A stretch of DNA of 15,309 nt, taken from assembly GCA_016550395.1 (NCBI GenBank), contig JABXGY010000182.1:1-15309 (forward strand). The letters run 5' to 3'. Of the stretch, positions 1-6,541 are shown one piece after another. Position numbers and translations under genes: made by a program. The notes below the pieces were generated by a model. The model was given only the letters and a program-made list of their open reading frames with translations, was not told where the DNA came from and did no database searches. This DNA comes from an archaeon. GTDB taxonomy: Archaea; Asgardarchaeota; Hermodarchaeia; Hermodarchaeales; Hermodarchaeaceae. How positions within the stretch are numbered: the first letter of the stretch is position 1; each line of letters begins with the position of its first letter.

Positions 1-184
1 CATGAAGCCTTTGTGCCACAGATAGTATCGCCGCAGCTGAAGATGACAAACCAAAGATTTCATTTTCTGATAACCAAACACCAGCACTGGATATTGGATA
101 TCCATCTTTCTGAACTAATACAGAATTCTCTACTCCGGGGACCGCTTTGATATGCTGTAAATGAAGACTAAACTGTTCCAGCAT
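1..184 (-). CDS. Roadblock/LC7 domain protein, 5' part only
   Basis: I translated 61 residues on the minus strand from an ATG at 184-182; the frame stays open to the window edge, so the C-terminus is missing. The sequence has the start of a Roadblock/LC7 fold: an amphipathic helix (LEQFSLHLQHIKAV), then VPGVENSVLVQKDGYPI (residues 15-31), the usual PGV-x(5-6)-V-x-x-DG strand-turn-strand, then a small-residue helix around GLSSSAAAILSVAQRL. Members are about 110-130 aa, so roughly half is here. In archaea these are dimeric partners of Ras-like GTPases and are especially numerous in Asgard genomes (family knowledge). A GTG four codons upstream (196-194) is an alternative start. A TATA-like element lies at 231-240. 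No GTPase gene is visible in the window, so a partner cannot be named. Confidence 0.62.
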   Translation of the reverse strand, partial: MLEQFSLHLQHIKAVPGVENSVLVQKDGYPISSAGVWLSENEIFGLSSSAAAILSVAQRLH

Positions 185-230
185 TTTACTTGGCACTATC
201 AGCAAGCTCCACAGATTGGACGAGTTTACT

Positions 231-240
231 CTATAAAAAC
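231..240 (-). promoter_or_regulatory. TATA-like promoter of the Roadblock gene
   Basis: On the minus strand this reads GTTTTTATAG, 47-56 nt upstream of the ATG at 184 and 35-44 nt upstream of the alternative GTG at 196. It lies between the tRNA-Leu 3' end and the Roadblock gene. Position and composition fit an archaeal TATA box; there is no other evidence. Confidence 0.4.
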
Positions 241-270
241 CAACAAAATGTAATCAAACTAAAGATATGG

Positions 271-383
271 TGCGGGGGGTGGGATTCGAACCCACGAAGG
301 TCTACACCACAGGAGCCTCAGTCCTGCCCCTTTAATCGGAACCGCTAAAATAGATTCCTTAGACCATGCTCGGGTACCCCCGC
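271..383 (-). tRNA. tRNA-Leu(GAG) with D-loop intron
   Basis: This is a class II tRNA on the minus strand. Acceptor strands GCGGGGG (383-377) and CCCCCGC pair fully; the discriminator is A, and CCA is encoded next to it at 270-268. The T arm is GTGGG-TTCGAAT-CCCAC. The anticodon stem CAGGA/TCCTG closes the loop CTGAGGC, giving anticodon GAG (Leu, CUC/CUU codons). The long variable arm (TGGTGTAGACCTTC) is typical of Leu. The gene is 113 nt, but archaeal tRNA-Leu is about 85 nt. The excess is a 28-nt insertion in the D loop that can be removed to leave a normal D arm (CCC...GGG with GG of the D loop intact). The tRNA identity is certain enough; intron removal is inferred from structure. Confidence 0.93.
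332..359 (-). other. 28-nt non-canonical intron in the D loop of tRNA-Leu
   Basis: The proposed intron starts AGGAATC and ends CCGATTAA on the minus strand. It forms a bulge-helix-bulge: inner helix GGAATC/GGTTCC (6 bp, one G-U), 3-nt bulge TAA at the 5' site, central 4-bp helix GGTC/GATT (two G-U pairs), and 3-nt bulge AAA at the 3' site. Cutting after the second base of each bulge, the usual rule for archaeal splicing endonuclease, leaves an 85-nt tRNA with D loop GAGCATGGTCTAA, the normal archaeal Leu form. The position is near nucleotides 20-21, not the canonical 37/38 site. Exact ends can shift by a base because of the flanking A run. Confidence 0.8.
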
Positions 384-417
384 ACTCAATGGGCAAGCAT
401 CCCGTCACGTACTTGTC

Positions 418-425
418 TTTTTAAA
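418..425 (-). promoter_or_regulatory. TATA-like promoter of tRNA-Leu
   Basis: TTTAAAAA on the minus strand, 35-42 nt upstream of the mature tRNA 5' end, a normal distance for archaeal tRNA promoters. Confidence 0.45.
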
Positions 426-545
426 CTTTATCAACTATTTTGGCGCCAATTCGTGGTCATTAACGGGGAATGTTCATTGCCTTGTAATTTCACTCACTAA
501 ATGGTTTAAAATCGATGGTTTTCGGCTGCTTTTGCTCCTGTACTA

Positions 546-671
546 GGTAATACTAGTATTGTGTCCGTATTTTTTGATTTAGAGCATTTATAGGGCTGGA
601 TTCAACTGTTTTTTTCTAGCTATGGGGTAATTATTCACTGCCGGTAATACCTGGATAATACTAGCATATTT
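546..671 (+). repeat. Repeated TAATACTAG elements, candidate operator of cdrS-ftsZ
   Basis: GGTAATAC occurs at 546-553 and 643-650, and the 9-mer TAATACTAG at 548-556 and 656-664. The first copy lies in a perfect 12-bp palindrome, AATACTAGTATT (549-560). The last copy abuts the TATA-like element at 665-673. Ribbon-helix-helix proteins bind such short palindromes or tandem half-sites and often repress their own promoter (family knowledge), and the next gene encodes one. That this is its operator is inference. Confidence 0.45.
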
Positions 672-704
672 TCATGGAAACATGTAGGTATGCTTCTGAT
701 TGAA

Positions 705-872
705 ATGAAGCTAATAACAGTTAATCTTCCCGAAGCGTACGTCAACGGAATTGAAAAATTGATTCTCGAAAAACTCTATCCAAACCGAAGCGAAGCCATT
801 CGAATAGCAGTCCGAGATCTGCTGAAACGAGAGCTTTGGAGCCAATCAACTCCTCAAATAAAAGCTAGGTGA
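705..872 (+). CDS. cdrS: Ribbon-helix-helix regulator, CdrS-like, upstream of ftsZ
   Basis: A 55-aa protein with the ribbon-helix-helix plan: an N-terminal beta strand KLITVNLPEAYV, a first helix (GIEKLILEKL), the turn YPNRSEAIR typical of CopG/Arc-like regulators, and a second helix (IAVRDLLKREL). It should act as a DNA-binding dimer. I chose the ATG at 705 because the family usually begins one or two residues before the beta strand; an in-frame ATG at 690 would add five residues. The stop codon (870-872) is part of an AGGTGA Shine-Dalgarno motif for ftsZ, whose ATG follows 6 nt later, so the two genes are one operon and probably translationally coupled. In haloarchaea, the short regulator CdrS is encoded with cdrL and ftsZ2 and controls cell division genes. 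The symbol is given by this synteny and size, not by a demonstrated orthology. Confidence 0.72.
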   Translation: MKLITVNLPEAYVNGIEKLILEKLYPNRSEAIRIAVRDLLKRELWSQSTPQIKAR

Positions 873-878
873 ATATCA

Positions 879-2216
879 ATGAATAGTGGTTTATCAAAAC
901 TCGTTCAAGATGCTGCTCAACGTCCAACCAACAAAACTCCAAGATATTCGAAATCAGGCGCTAGAATAATGGTTGCTGGTATTGGAGGTGGAGGGAATAA
1001 TACCATTAACAGACTAGTTCAAATAGGAATACAAGGAGCCGAGTGTGTTGCTGTAAACACGGATCAACAACATCTAGACCACGTCCAAGCCCATTTGAAA
1101 ATACTCATCGGAAAAACAATTACTAGAGGATTGGGTACTGGCGGGTTTCCTGAATTAGGTGCTGCTGCAGCAGAAGAATCTCGTCAGGATCTAATAAATC
1201 TACTTCGCGGGGTTGACTTGTTGTTTATAGCAGCTGGGCTAGGAGGAGGAACTGGTACAGGTGCAGCACCGGTAATTGCTGAAATTGCGAAACAAAACGG
1301 CGCAATTGTTGTGTGTACAGTCACTACACCGTTCACAATCGAAGGAGCTAGAATTAACAAAGCACACCGAGGGCTACAGCGATTGCGAAGATATGCAGAT
1401 ACCGTCATAGTAATAGATAATAACAAACTCCTCGAGATTGCTCGTGATCTTCCAATTGATGAAGCTTTTAGTGTTGCAGATGAAATCTTAGCTAGTATGG
1501 TGAAAGGAGTAACTGAAACTATTAGTTTACCCAGTCTAATCAATCTCGATTTTGCTGATGTTCGAAGTGTTCTAGCTGGAGGTGGTGTAGCCCTAGTCGG
1601 GTTGGGAGAAGCAGCCCCATCAGAGAACAAAGGGTTTGACAGGATATCCGAAGCTGTGAAAAATGCGCTTCATTCTCCATTATTAGGTGATCTCAGTGTT
1701 AAAGGGGCGACAGGTGCATTAATCCATGTTATTGGTGGGCCTGACTTAAGTTTAGAGGAGGCTACTCGTGTAGCTGATGTCGTGACACGTCAAATGCGGC
1801 ATGATGCTAGGATAATTTGGGGTGCTCGAATTATTTCGGATTTTGCTGGTTATGTGAGAGTTTTGCTGATAGTGACTGGATTAGAAGGTAACTCAGCTGT
1901 ACTACCTGGTTTTCGGGGCAACATCGAAATCTTTGAAGATGTTGATTGGAATTCATTACAATTGTATCGATTAGATTCAACGACTAGTGGTACGGATCAA
2001 GAGGAGAGTTCGCCAGCTATGATATCACGGGTCGGAAACGTGGAACATATACTCTCCATGGAAACTGGATCCAATGGTTCAGCTGAAAGTCCGCCGAATG
2101 GTAACCAACAATCACCGCCCTCGTTGGCTGAATTTCACTCAGGAATCGTAGGAAATGAGCCTCTGCAGGGGCTTGGTTTGAAAAAATTAGAATCAGTATC
2201 AGATGCAAGCTCTTAG
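879..2216 (+). CDS. ftsZ: Cell division protein FtsZ
   Basis: A 445-aa tubulin-fold GTPase that would polymerise into the division ring at midcell. Visible motifs: glycine-rich nucleotide loop GIGGGGNN (34-41), tubulin signature GGGTGTG (122-128), and T7 loop NLDFADV (222-228), whose acidic residues complete the active site of the next subunit. The GTPase and C-terminal core run to about residue 365. The final 80 residues are Ser/Pro/Gly/Asn-rich, probably disordered, and end in a leucine-containing segment that may bind a membrane anchor, though no standard bacterial tail motif is obvious. The first 25 residues form a short polar extension. The start is supported by AGGTGA 6 nt upstream. Convergent with the pilin gene, 23 bp away. 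All catalytic features are intact. FtsZ1 or FtsZ2 assignment needs a tree. Confidence 0.97.
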   Translation: MNSGLSKLVQDAAQRPTNKTPRYSKSGARIMVAGIGGGGNNTINRLVQIGIQGAECVAVNTDQQHLDHVQAHLKILIGKTITRGLGTGGFPELGAAAAEESRQDLINLLRGVDLLFIAAGLGGGTGTGAAPVIAEIAKQNGAIVVCTVTTPFTIEGARINKAHRGLQRLRRYADTVIVIDNNKLLEIARDLPIDEAFSVADEILASMVKGVTETISLPSLINLDFADVRSVLAGGGVALVGLGEAAPSENKGFDRISEAVKNALHSPLLGDLSVKGATGALIHVIGGPDLSLEEATRVADVVTRQMRHDARIIWGARIISDFAGYVRVLLIVTGLEGNSAVLPGFRGNIEIFEDVDWNSLQLYRLDSTTSGTDQEESSPAMISRVGNVEHILSMETGSNGSAESPPNGNQQSPPSLAEFHSGIVGNEPLQGLGLKKLESVSDASS

Positions 2217-2239
2217 ATTCTTATAATCTTCGAAGTTCA

Positions 2240-2467
2240 CTACCCTCCAATCCAACCAAGGAATGCCTGTCTTACTTGATCTAGCTGTATTAGAATTGAC
2301 TGGAATAGACCTTGTGACCAACCCATAACATCAAGGATTACAGTAATCAAAATTGTGATAGTCAGAATTGCGAGTCCTAAGAGTAATCCTTCTTCAACTA
2401 GTGGAGATCCTCGTCTGTTTCGAAGAAAATCTACTAAGACCTTAAAAATCCTCATCTTATTTCTCAC
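2240..2467 (-). CDS. Flp/Tad-like type IV pilin (small prepilin)
   Basis: A 75-aa protein (71 aa if the ATG at 2455 is used instead of the GTG at 2467; GTGAG upstream of the ATG could serve as ribosome binding site). A basic leader ending RNRRG precedes SPLVEEGLLLGLAILTITIL. This is a class III prepilin signal: cleavage would follow Gly20, giving mature Ser+1 and Glu+5, the residue conserved in type IV pilins, followed by a hydrophobic helix. The mature protein of about 55 aa matches the very short Flp pilins of Tad systems, which have Glu-Tyr where this has Glu-Glu. Last gene of the pilus operon, 35 bp after tadC, with a possible promoter of its own. No prepilin peptidase gene is in the window. 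Likely the main pilus subunit; pilus formation is inferred. Confidence 0.7.
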   Translation of the reverse strand: MRNKMRIFKVLVDFLRNRRGSPLVEEGLLLGLAILTITILITVILDVMGWSQGLFQSILIQLDQVRQAFLGWIGG

Positions 2468-2485
2468 TAAGCAGTTTATGTTTGC

Positions 2486-2497
2486 TTATTTAAGCCC
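2486..2497 (-). promoter_or_regulatory. Possible internal promoter of the pilin gene
   Basis: On the minus strand the 35-bp gap before the pilin contains GGCTTAAATAAG, with a TATA-like centre about 25 nt before the GTG and 37 nt before the ATG. A separate promoter would allow the pilin to be made in excess of the machinery. The motif also forms a short GCTTA/TAAGC inverted repeat. Confidence 0.3.
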
Positions 2498-2502
2498 CAC
2501 AA

Positions 2503-3162
2503 TTATATGAGAATCATAAGAAGATGAGCTACTAGAACGTATGTGCAACCAAATGATACTAAACAGAGTAATGCAATACGCAGTGATCCTCCAACAGTCT
2601 GATTAAGTCGATATCCTGTGACTATTACTGTCAATAATGATGTAAGAAAAATTTGAATGGCAATGGTAGTTGGATATACCAAAACTGAGCGGGAAAAAAG
2701 TTCATCGTAAAATGCAAAAGTTAGTATCGGAGCAAGAGCTGCAATCATTCCGATTACTATCGAGGATACAAGAGAAAGCGCCATAACCTTTACTTTTTGG
2801 CTTTTAATCAGGTTTTCTCTATTTTTTGTCATCGTACTGTTTCTTCTTACTTGTTTAAGGACCTGAAGCATTCGTTCACCTCCAACTTTTGATCCTTTTT
2901 CGATAAAACTTCCAAGCAATTCTAACAATCGTGCGTATGTATTTCCGCTATATACACTAATCAAATCAAACCATGAATCATGAAATGATTTTCTCCCCTC
3001 TATTACATCACACATCGCGCTCAAAATCTCTTTTGGAGTCTGTTTGCCAAAATAGGTAGAAGTTCGAACCAACGCATATTCTGGGCTAGTTCCAGAAGCT
3101 AATTCAGAAGAGAAATGTGCAATGAAATCAATGAATTGATCAAATTCAGTATCTTGTGTCAT
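2503..3162 (-). CDS. Type IV pilus platform protein, TadC-like (T2SSF family)
   Basis: A 219-aa inner-membrane platform protein. Residues 1-120 form a soluble helical domain of the GspF/T2SSF type, with the motif GGERMLQVLKQVRRN (94-108) typical of archaeal TadC-like proteins. Three strongly hydrophobic segments follow (about 126-148, 160-183, 195-219). Having only C-terminal membrane helices after one cytoplasmic domain is the TadC pattern. The ATG overlaps the stop codon of the preceding tadB-like gene by 4 nt (ATGA), with AGGAG a few bases upstream, so the two are translationally coupled. Together they would form the platform turned by the ATPase. Family call is good; TadC rather than TadB is by gene order and topology. 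Confidence 0.8.
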   Translation of the reverse strand: MTQDTEFDQFIDFIAHFSSELASGTSPEYALVRTSTYFGKQTPKEILSAMCDVIEGRKSFHDSWFDLISVYSGNTYARLLELLGSFIEKGSKVGGERMLQVLKQVRRNSTMTKNRENLIKSQKVKVMALSLVSSIVIGMIAALAPILTFAFYDELFSRSVLVYPTTIAIQIFLTSLLTVIVTGYRLNQTVGGSLRIALLCLVSFGCTYVLVAHLLMILI

Positions 3163-3992
3163 TTTTTCTGTTCTCCTAATAATATAAACTCGTTTGGTAA
3201 TAGGGTCTTAAGCAAAATTTTAGAGAGGCCAAATTGGAGGACTGGAAGGAGTAGTATGAAAGGATTATACGCCAAACCACGAACAGCTACGCCTAAAATG
3301 AAAATAATCGGCAAGAATACTAGCATACCTGTGTATACCATCATCCGGCTTTCCCATTGTAATGTTAGCCGTTCAAATCTTCGTTGGAGGTTTTCATGAG
3401 CGTCAGAAATAACGGCATCTAAACTGGTATTTGCAGACTCAATAAACTGAATAAACGCAAGTAATCCTCTACGAAGAGTTATCGAAGGTTGTGCAATGGC
3501 AAAATCCATCAATAGCTGTTCTGGGGGAACACCCTGGTTTAATGAAGAAATCATTGTTGAAAATGAATCGGAGATACTGCTAAACTCACCTTTTGAAACA
3601 TACTGAATTGCTTCAAACACTGAACCAGTTGTCAAATAGATTGTAACCAATTCCTCAAGAACATAAGGTGTAACTCTTTCTATCTGTACCAGTTGATTGG
3701 AATATTTCGCTACAATACTGTTGAGAATTATTAAACAACTCATTATCGATATTGTAATACTTAGGATAAAAGCACTTAACGGAGGTATCAGAGTTTGTAG
3801 GAGAAAGGTAGTTGCGAAGAATACCATTATTCCAATCATCATCACACCCCCTGAGACATCAACAGGATTCAGGTTTAGCTCGTAGAGAAATTCTACTGCT
3901 TCAATGATTTCGGAGGAAACGAGGCGTTTACCTATTCGATTTACTCCTGGTACATGGTTTCCAAGTTTAGCGAGAAATCTGATGTAATCCAT
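3159..3992 (-). CDS. Type IV pilus platform protein, TadB-like (T2SSF family)
   Basis: A 277-aa membrane protein: soluble N-terminus, membrane segments at about 47-66 and 69-94, a cytoplasmic T2SSF helical domain at about 100-215, and two more membrane segments at about 219-239 and 243-262. This is the single-domain TadB layout. Its ATG lies inside the end of the ATPase gene (26-nt overlap) and is preceded by GAGGG, supporting the start. Two separate single-domain platform proteins next to one ATPase is the hallmark of Tad and of the archaeal Epd-type pili, unlike archaella, which use a single ArlJ. Sequence similarity is modest, so the name rests partly on neighbours. Confidence 0.78.
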   Translation of the reverse strand: MDYIRFLAKLGNHVPGVNRIGKRLVSSEIIEAVEFLYELNLNPVDVSGGVMMIGIMVFFATTFLLQTLIPPLSAFILSITISIMSCLIILNSIVAKYSNQLVQIERVTPYVLEELVTIYLTTGSVFEAIQYVSKGEFSSISDSFSTMISSLNQGVPPEQLLMDFAIAQPSITLRRGLLAFIQFIESANTSLDAVISDAHENLQRRFERLTLQWESRMMVYTGMLVFLPIIFILGVAVRGLAYNPFILLLPVLQFGLSKILLKTLLPNEFILLGEQKK

Positions 3993-6066
3993 TTCCCTCT
4001 TCTCTACAATGTTGGTTTTTTCCTGGAATACTAGGTGTGTTATACCGGTTGATCATCATATTGACATGGATTTTATCAAACGTAGACACTATTACTGTTG
4101 GATTATATTCGCCATTCGAAATTAGTTCAGCTAATGTTTGTTTGTAAGTTTCGAAGCGTTTTCTGATATCTTGTTCTGATATTGATTGAAATTTACATGT
4201 CCGTGAAATTAGGGGTGTAATCAAATTATCTATTTTTTGAACAAGTTGACCAGAAGTCTTGTCCCACTCGAACAAAGTTATCAGTGCGGTAGTATCTGAA
4301 TGGAACTTAACTTCGCTAATTTGAGCAACCCGGCGAATAATTTGTCCTTGAGAAACCTCCTTTGTCATGTGAATAAGTAATCCTAGGCCTTGGAAACATA
4401 CTTCCGGAATATTATGATGAATACGCCATCGTAACAAAAGGTCAGAATTAGAATTTGCATGGCATGTTTGAATCCCTCGGATACCTGCGCTAATTGCGTG
4501 GAACATTGCAGAACTGTGTTCTGCTGTTTGTAATTCGCCTAAAAACACCCAATCGGGTGATCGATGTAATAGCCGAATAATTTCATCAGATTTTGTTGAA
4601 CGGCTTTTGTCAAGAGAATCAAAGGGATCGACCTTGAAGATTACTTTGTGTCGTCCCCACTCATCGATTGTCACGCTCTCTAGAGCATCTTCTATAGCAA
4701 TTCTCCGCCAACTCGGTGGAGATATTAGATTGATTGCATTAGCAAGAGTGGTCTTACCAGTAGATGGCTCGCCACAAATGGTCATATTGGTGCGTAAAGT
4801 CAAACATAAGATTAGGAAGGTTGCAGCCGAAAGTGATATGGTTCTATTGGTAATTAGTTCAGGGAGTGTTAGGATTCGCATCCGAAGCTTACGAATGTTT
4901 AGATGAGGTCCTTCATGAGCAAGGGGAGGAATATCAATCGCTGCCCGGACATGAAATAAGTTGGTCTTTAATTCTGTTTTAAGCGAGGGCATTCTCTCAT
5001 CAAGGGGCTTTCGACTTTCAAGGCGCAATCGTGTAATAATGTGGGATAACTCGGAATAAGAGGGCACTAAGTTTGTTTTACATCGTCCCCATTTGGCATG
5101 ATCGAGGTAGTAGACACTACCCGGTTTATCTAAGTAAATTTCTTGCACATCATCATCAAGGAGAAGCGGCATAGTTTTTGTTACATTAAGTGACTGAGCA
5201 GTAACATAAATTGCTAAATTTTTTTGTTCCAATTCTGTCAATTCTTGAAAATGAGAGTTTAGGTAGTTTTGGTAATTAGATATCTTGCTATTGAGTAACT
5301 CTTCCAAACTCTGTAATCTCACTTCAATAGAAGAAATTTGCTGGTATTGAGTAAAAAGATGTTGAACTATATGAGGTGATAAGATTTGGTCTAAAGCCAC
5401 TACAACTCTATAGATTTTTTCGATCGGAAACCGAGGATTTTCTAACACTTGTATATTAAACGGTCCAATATCATATTGGCTAATTGAATTTAATTTACCT
5501 TCGAGATCGATAGATTGAACATATTCAATTGGTTTTTTAGTAATTTGCAATAGATTCTCAAATAAGATACTTTGATTGAGTGAACTGATATCTCCAAATT
5601 GAGCTTTTGCTTGTGTTAATAGATTAGTATGTTCCAAGGCAGAAATAAATTCATGAACAACTCGTTTTTTAGATGCTCTGTAAAAAGCGCATAGAGTTTT
5701 GTATGCCGCAAAAGGATCTGAAAACAGTTTTTTTCTAATATCCGGGTACTGTATGAAAATCTCCGGAAATCGCTTGTCATATTCATGAATTGTTGAAGCG
5801 AATTCTTTGAGTACCTTCATTGAAGAAATTGGGATGGTCACGATCATCTTGTTGGTATGAAACCGGCATGGATAATATTTCTCAATGAAAGGTAACGCTT
5901 GTAAGAATTGGTACTGACAAAACTGACTAGAGGTGATATCACCTTTTGATTTTCCTTCGTAGGAACATAGATCACAACAAAAAATTAGAGACTCTGCGTC
6001 AAGTCCGTCTTTTGAGAGATGAAAGGGACAAACCATGCTTATCGCTTTGATAGTTCGAATTTTCAT
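3967..6066 (-). CDS. Type IV pilus assembly/secretion ATPase, TadA/GspE family
   Basis: A 699-aa hexameric ATPase that would power pilin insertion at the membrane. The C-terminal motor has Walker A GEPSTGKT (432-439), an acidic IEDALE box (458-463), a Walker B-type segment VFLGELQ (507-513) and the His box TCHANS (534-539). The N-terminal domain is rich in potential metal ligands: C13, H16, C30, C31, C34 and C50, spaced as in N-domains of archaeal GspE-like ATPases, so zinc binding is likely. Residues 80-300 form a helical region preceding the motor. It starts at the ATG at 6066, 48 bp from a divergent gene, and is first in a four-gene operon. The Walker B stretch is slightly atypical (GELQT where GEVRG is usual), but the essential Glu is kept. 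Confidence 0.9.
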   Translation of the reverse strand: MKIRTIKAISMVCPFHLSKDGLDAESLIFCCDLCSYEGKSKGDITSSQFCQYQFLQALPFIEKYYPCRFHTNKMIVTIPISSMKVLKEFASTIHEYDKRFPEIFIQYPDIRKKLFSDPFAAYKTLCAFYRASKKRVVHEFISALEHTNLLTQAKAQFGDISSLNQSILFENLLQITKKPIEYVQSIDLEGKLNSISQYDIGPFNIQVLENPRFPIEKIYRVVVALDQILSPHIVQHLFTQYQQISSIEVRLQSLEELLNSKISNYQNYLNSHFQELTELEQKNLAIYVTAQSLNVTKTMPLLLDDDVQEIYLDKPGSVYYLDHAKWGRCKTNLVPSYSELSHIITRLRLESRKPLDERMPSLKTELKTNLFHVRAAIDIPPLAHEGPHLNIRKLRMRILTLPELITNRTISLSAATFLILCLTLRTNMTICGEPSTGKTTLANAINLISPPSWRRIAIEDALESVTIDEWGRHKVIFKVDPFDSLDKSRSTKSDEIIRLLHRSPDWVFLGELQTAEHSSAMFHAISAGIRGIQTCHANSNSDLLLRWRIHHNIPEVCFQGLGLLIHMTKEVSQGQIIRRVAQISEVKFHSDTTALITLFEWDKTSGQLVQKIDNLITPLISRTCKFQSISEQDIRKRFETYKQTLAELISNGEYNPTVIVSTFDKIHVNMMINRYNTPSIPGKNQHCREEGNGLHQISR

Positions 6067-6114
6067 ATTTAAAGGAAAAAATTTGTGAAAATAGGACTTT
6101 AAATTTCTTTTAAT
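6067..6114. promoter_or_regulatory. Divergent promoter region between pilus operon and minor-pilin-like gene
   Basis: Only 48 bp separate the ATPase ATG from the TTG of the plus-strand gene. It is AT-rich and has TTTAAA twice: at 6068-6073, near the ATPase start, and at 6098-6103. The second, read on the minus strand (AAATTTAAAG), is 32-37 nt before the ATPase start, a suitable TATA position. The two promoters must overlap, so the gene sets are probably co-regulated. Confidence 0.4.
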
Positions 6115-6531
6115 TTGAATTCTATTGGGACAGAATTGAATCAGAGCCTAGAAAAAATTGTGCTAATCGGATTAAACCTCATACTCCTTATAGCAATCGG
6201 GGTTCCGCTTTTTTTAACAACAACTCAGGTCATATCAGAAACTGAACAGTCTCTCCTGTTTGAACAATTTGTTCAGGAAGTCGATGATTCAATTCACCAA
6301 GCAGATCAGGGTCAGATTACTATTACAAAACAAATAATTGTTCCTGCTAATGTATCTCTTGAATGTGAAAATAATCAGCTAATTTTCAAAACATATCTGA
6401 ACTCTTGGTATGTAGTTACTCGAACCTATCGTTGTCCAATCTCTTTAACAGCTTCTCCCCAAAAAGGAGCTAACAGGTTGATAATAGCGGCGAATGAAAC
6501 ATTAATTCAAATAACCTTTCAAGCAATCTAA
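6115..6531 (+). CDS. Single-pass membrane protein, possible minor pilin or ArlG-like
   Basis: A 138-aa protein with one hydrophobic segment (about 15-36, IVLIGLNLILLIAIGVPLFL) after a short polar N-terminus, then an extracytoplasmic region that alternates in a beta-rich pattern and holds two cysteines (C84, C107) that could form a disulfide. The plan, an N-terminal helix plus a beta domain, is shared by archaeal minor pilins and the archaellum protein ArlG. No Gly-x4-Glu prepilin cleavage motif is present, so processing is not supported. The start is a TTG; the frame is closed 15 nt upstream by a TAA, and there is no Shine-Dalgarno. Divergent from the pilus operon and followed 10 nt later by another membrane protein. 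A pilus role is inferred from position only. Confidence 0.5.
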   Translation: MNSIGTELNQSLEKIVLIGLNLILLIAIGVPLFLTTTQVISETEQSLLFEQFVQEVDDSIHQADQGQITITKQIIVPANVSLECENNQLIFKTYLNSWYVVTRTYRCPISLTASPQKGANRLIIAANETLIQITFQAI

Positions 6532-6541
6532 GGGATTTCTA

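Larger units (their letters stand above)
384..689. other. Intergenic region between tRNA-Leu and the cdrS-ftsZ operon
   Basis: This stretch of about 306 bases holds no credible gene. It contains the tRNA-Leu promoter at its left end, a 10-bp palindrome TTGGCGCCAA (440-449), a T-rich middle, a TATA-like ATTTATAG (586-593), and the repeated TAATAC/TAATACTAG elements (548-671) described separately. A second TATA-like element, CATATTTTC (665-673), sits 17-25 nt before the first possible start codon of the regulator gene. Confidence 0.6.

Noticed and set aside
271..383. tRNA-Leu as a pseudogene because of its extra length
   Set aside because: All stems pair perfectly, CCA is encoded, and the insert has a proper splicing motif, so an intron explains it better.
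440..449. Palindrome TTGGCGCCAA as an operator
   Set aside because: A single 10-bp palindrome with no second copy, and it is far from the cdrS start; not enough to call.
1184..1630. Open frame of 148 codons on the minus strand inside ftsZ
   Set aside because: It is antisense to the conserved GTPase core of ftsZ, with low-complexity Ser/Pro/Arg content and no family resemblance. A shadow frame.
4607..4906. Open frame of 99 codons on the plus strand inside the pilus ATPase
   Set aside because: It lies opposite the Walker A region, which must be coding on the minus strand. No own promoter or ribosome binding site.
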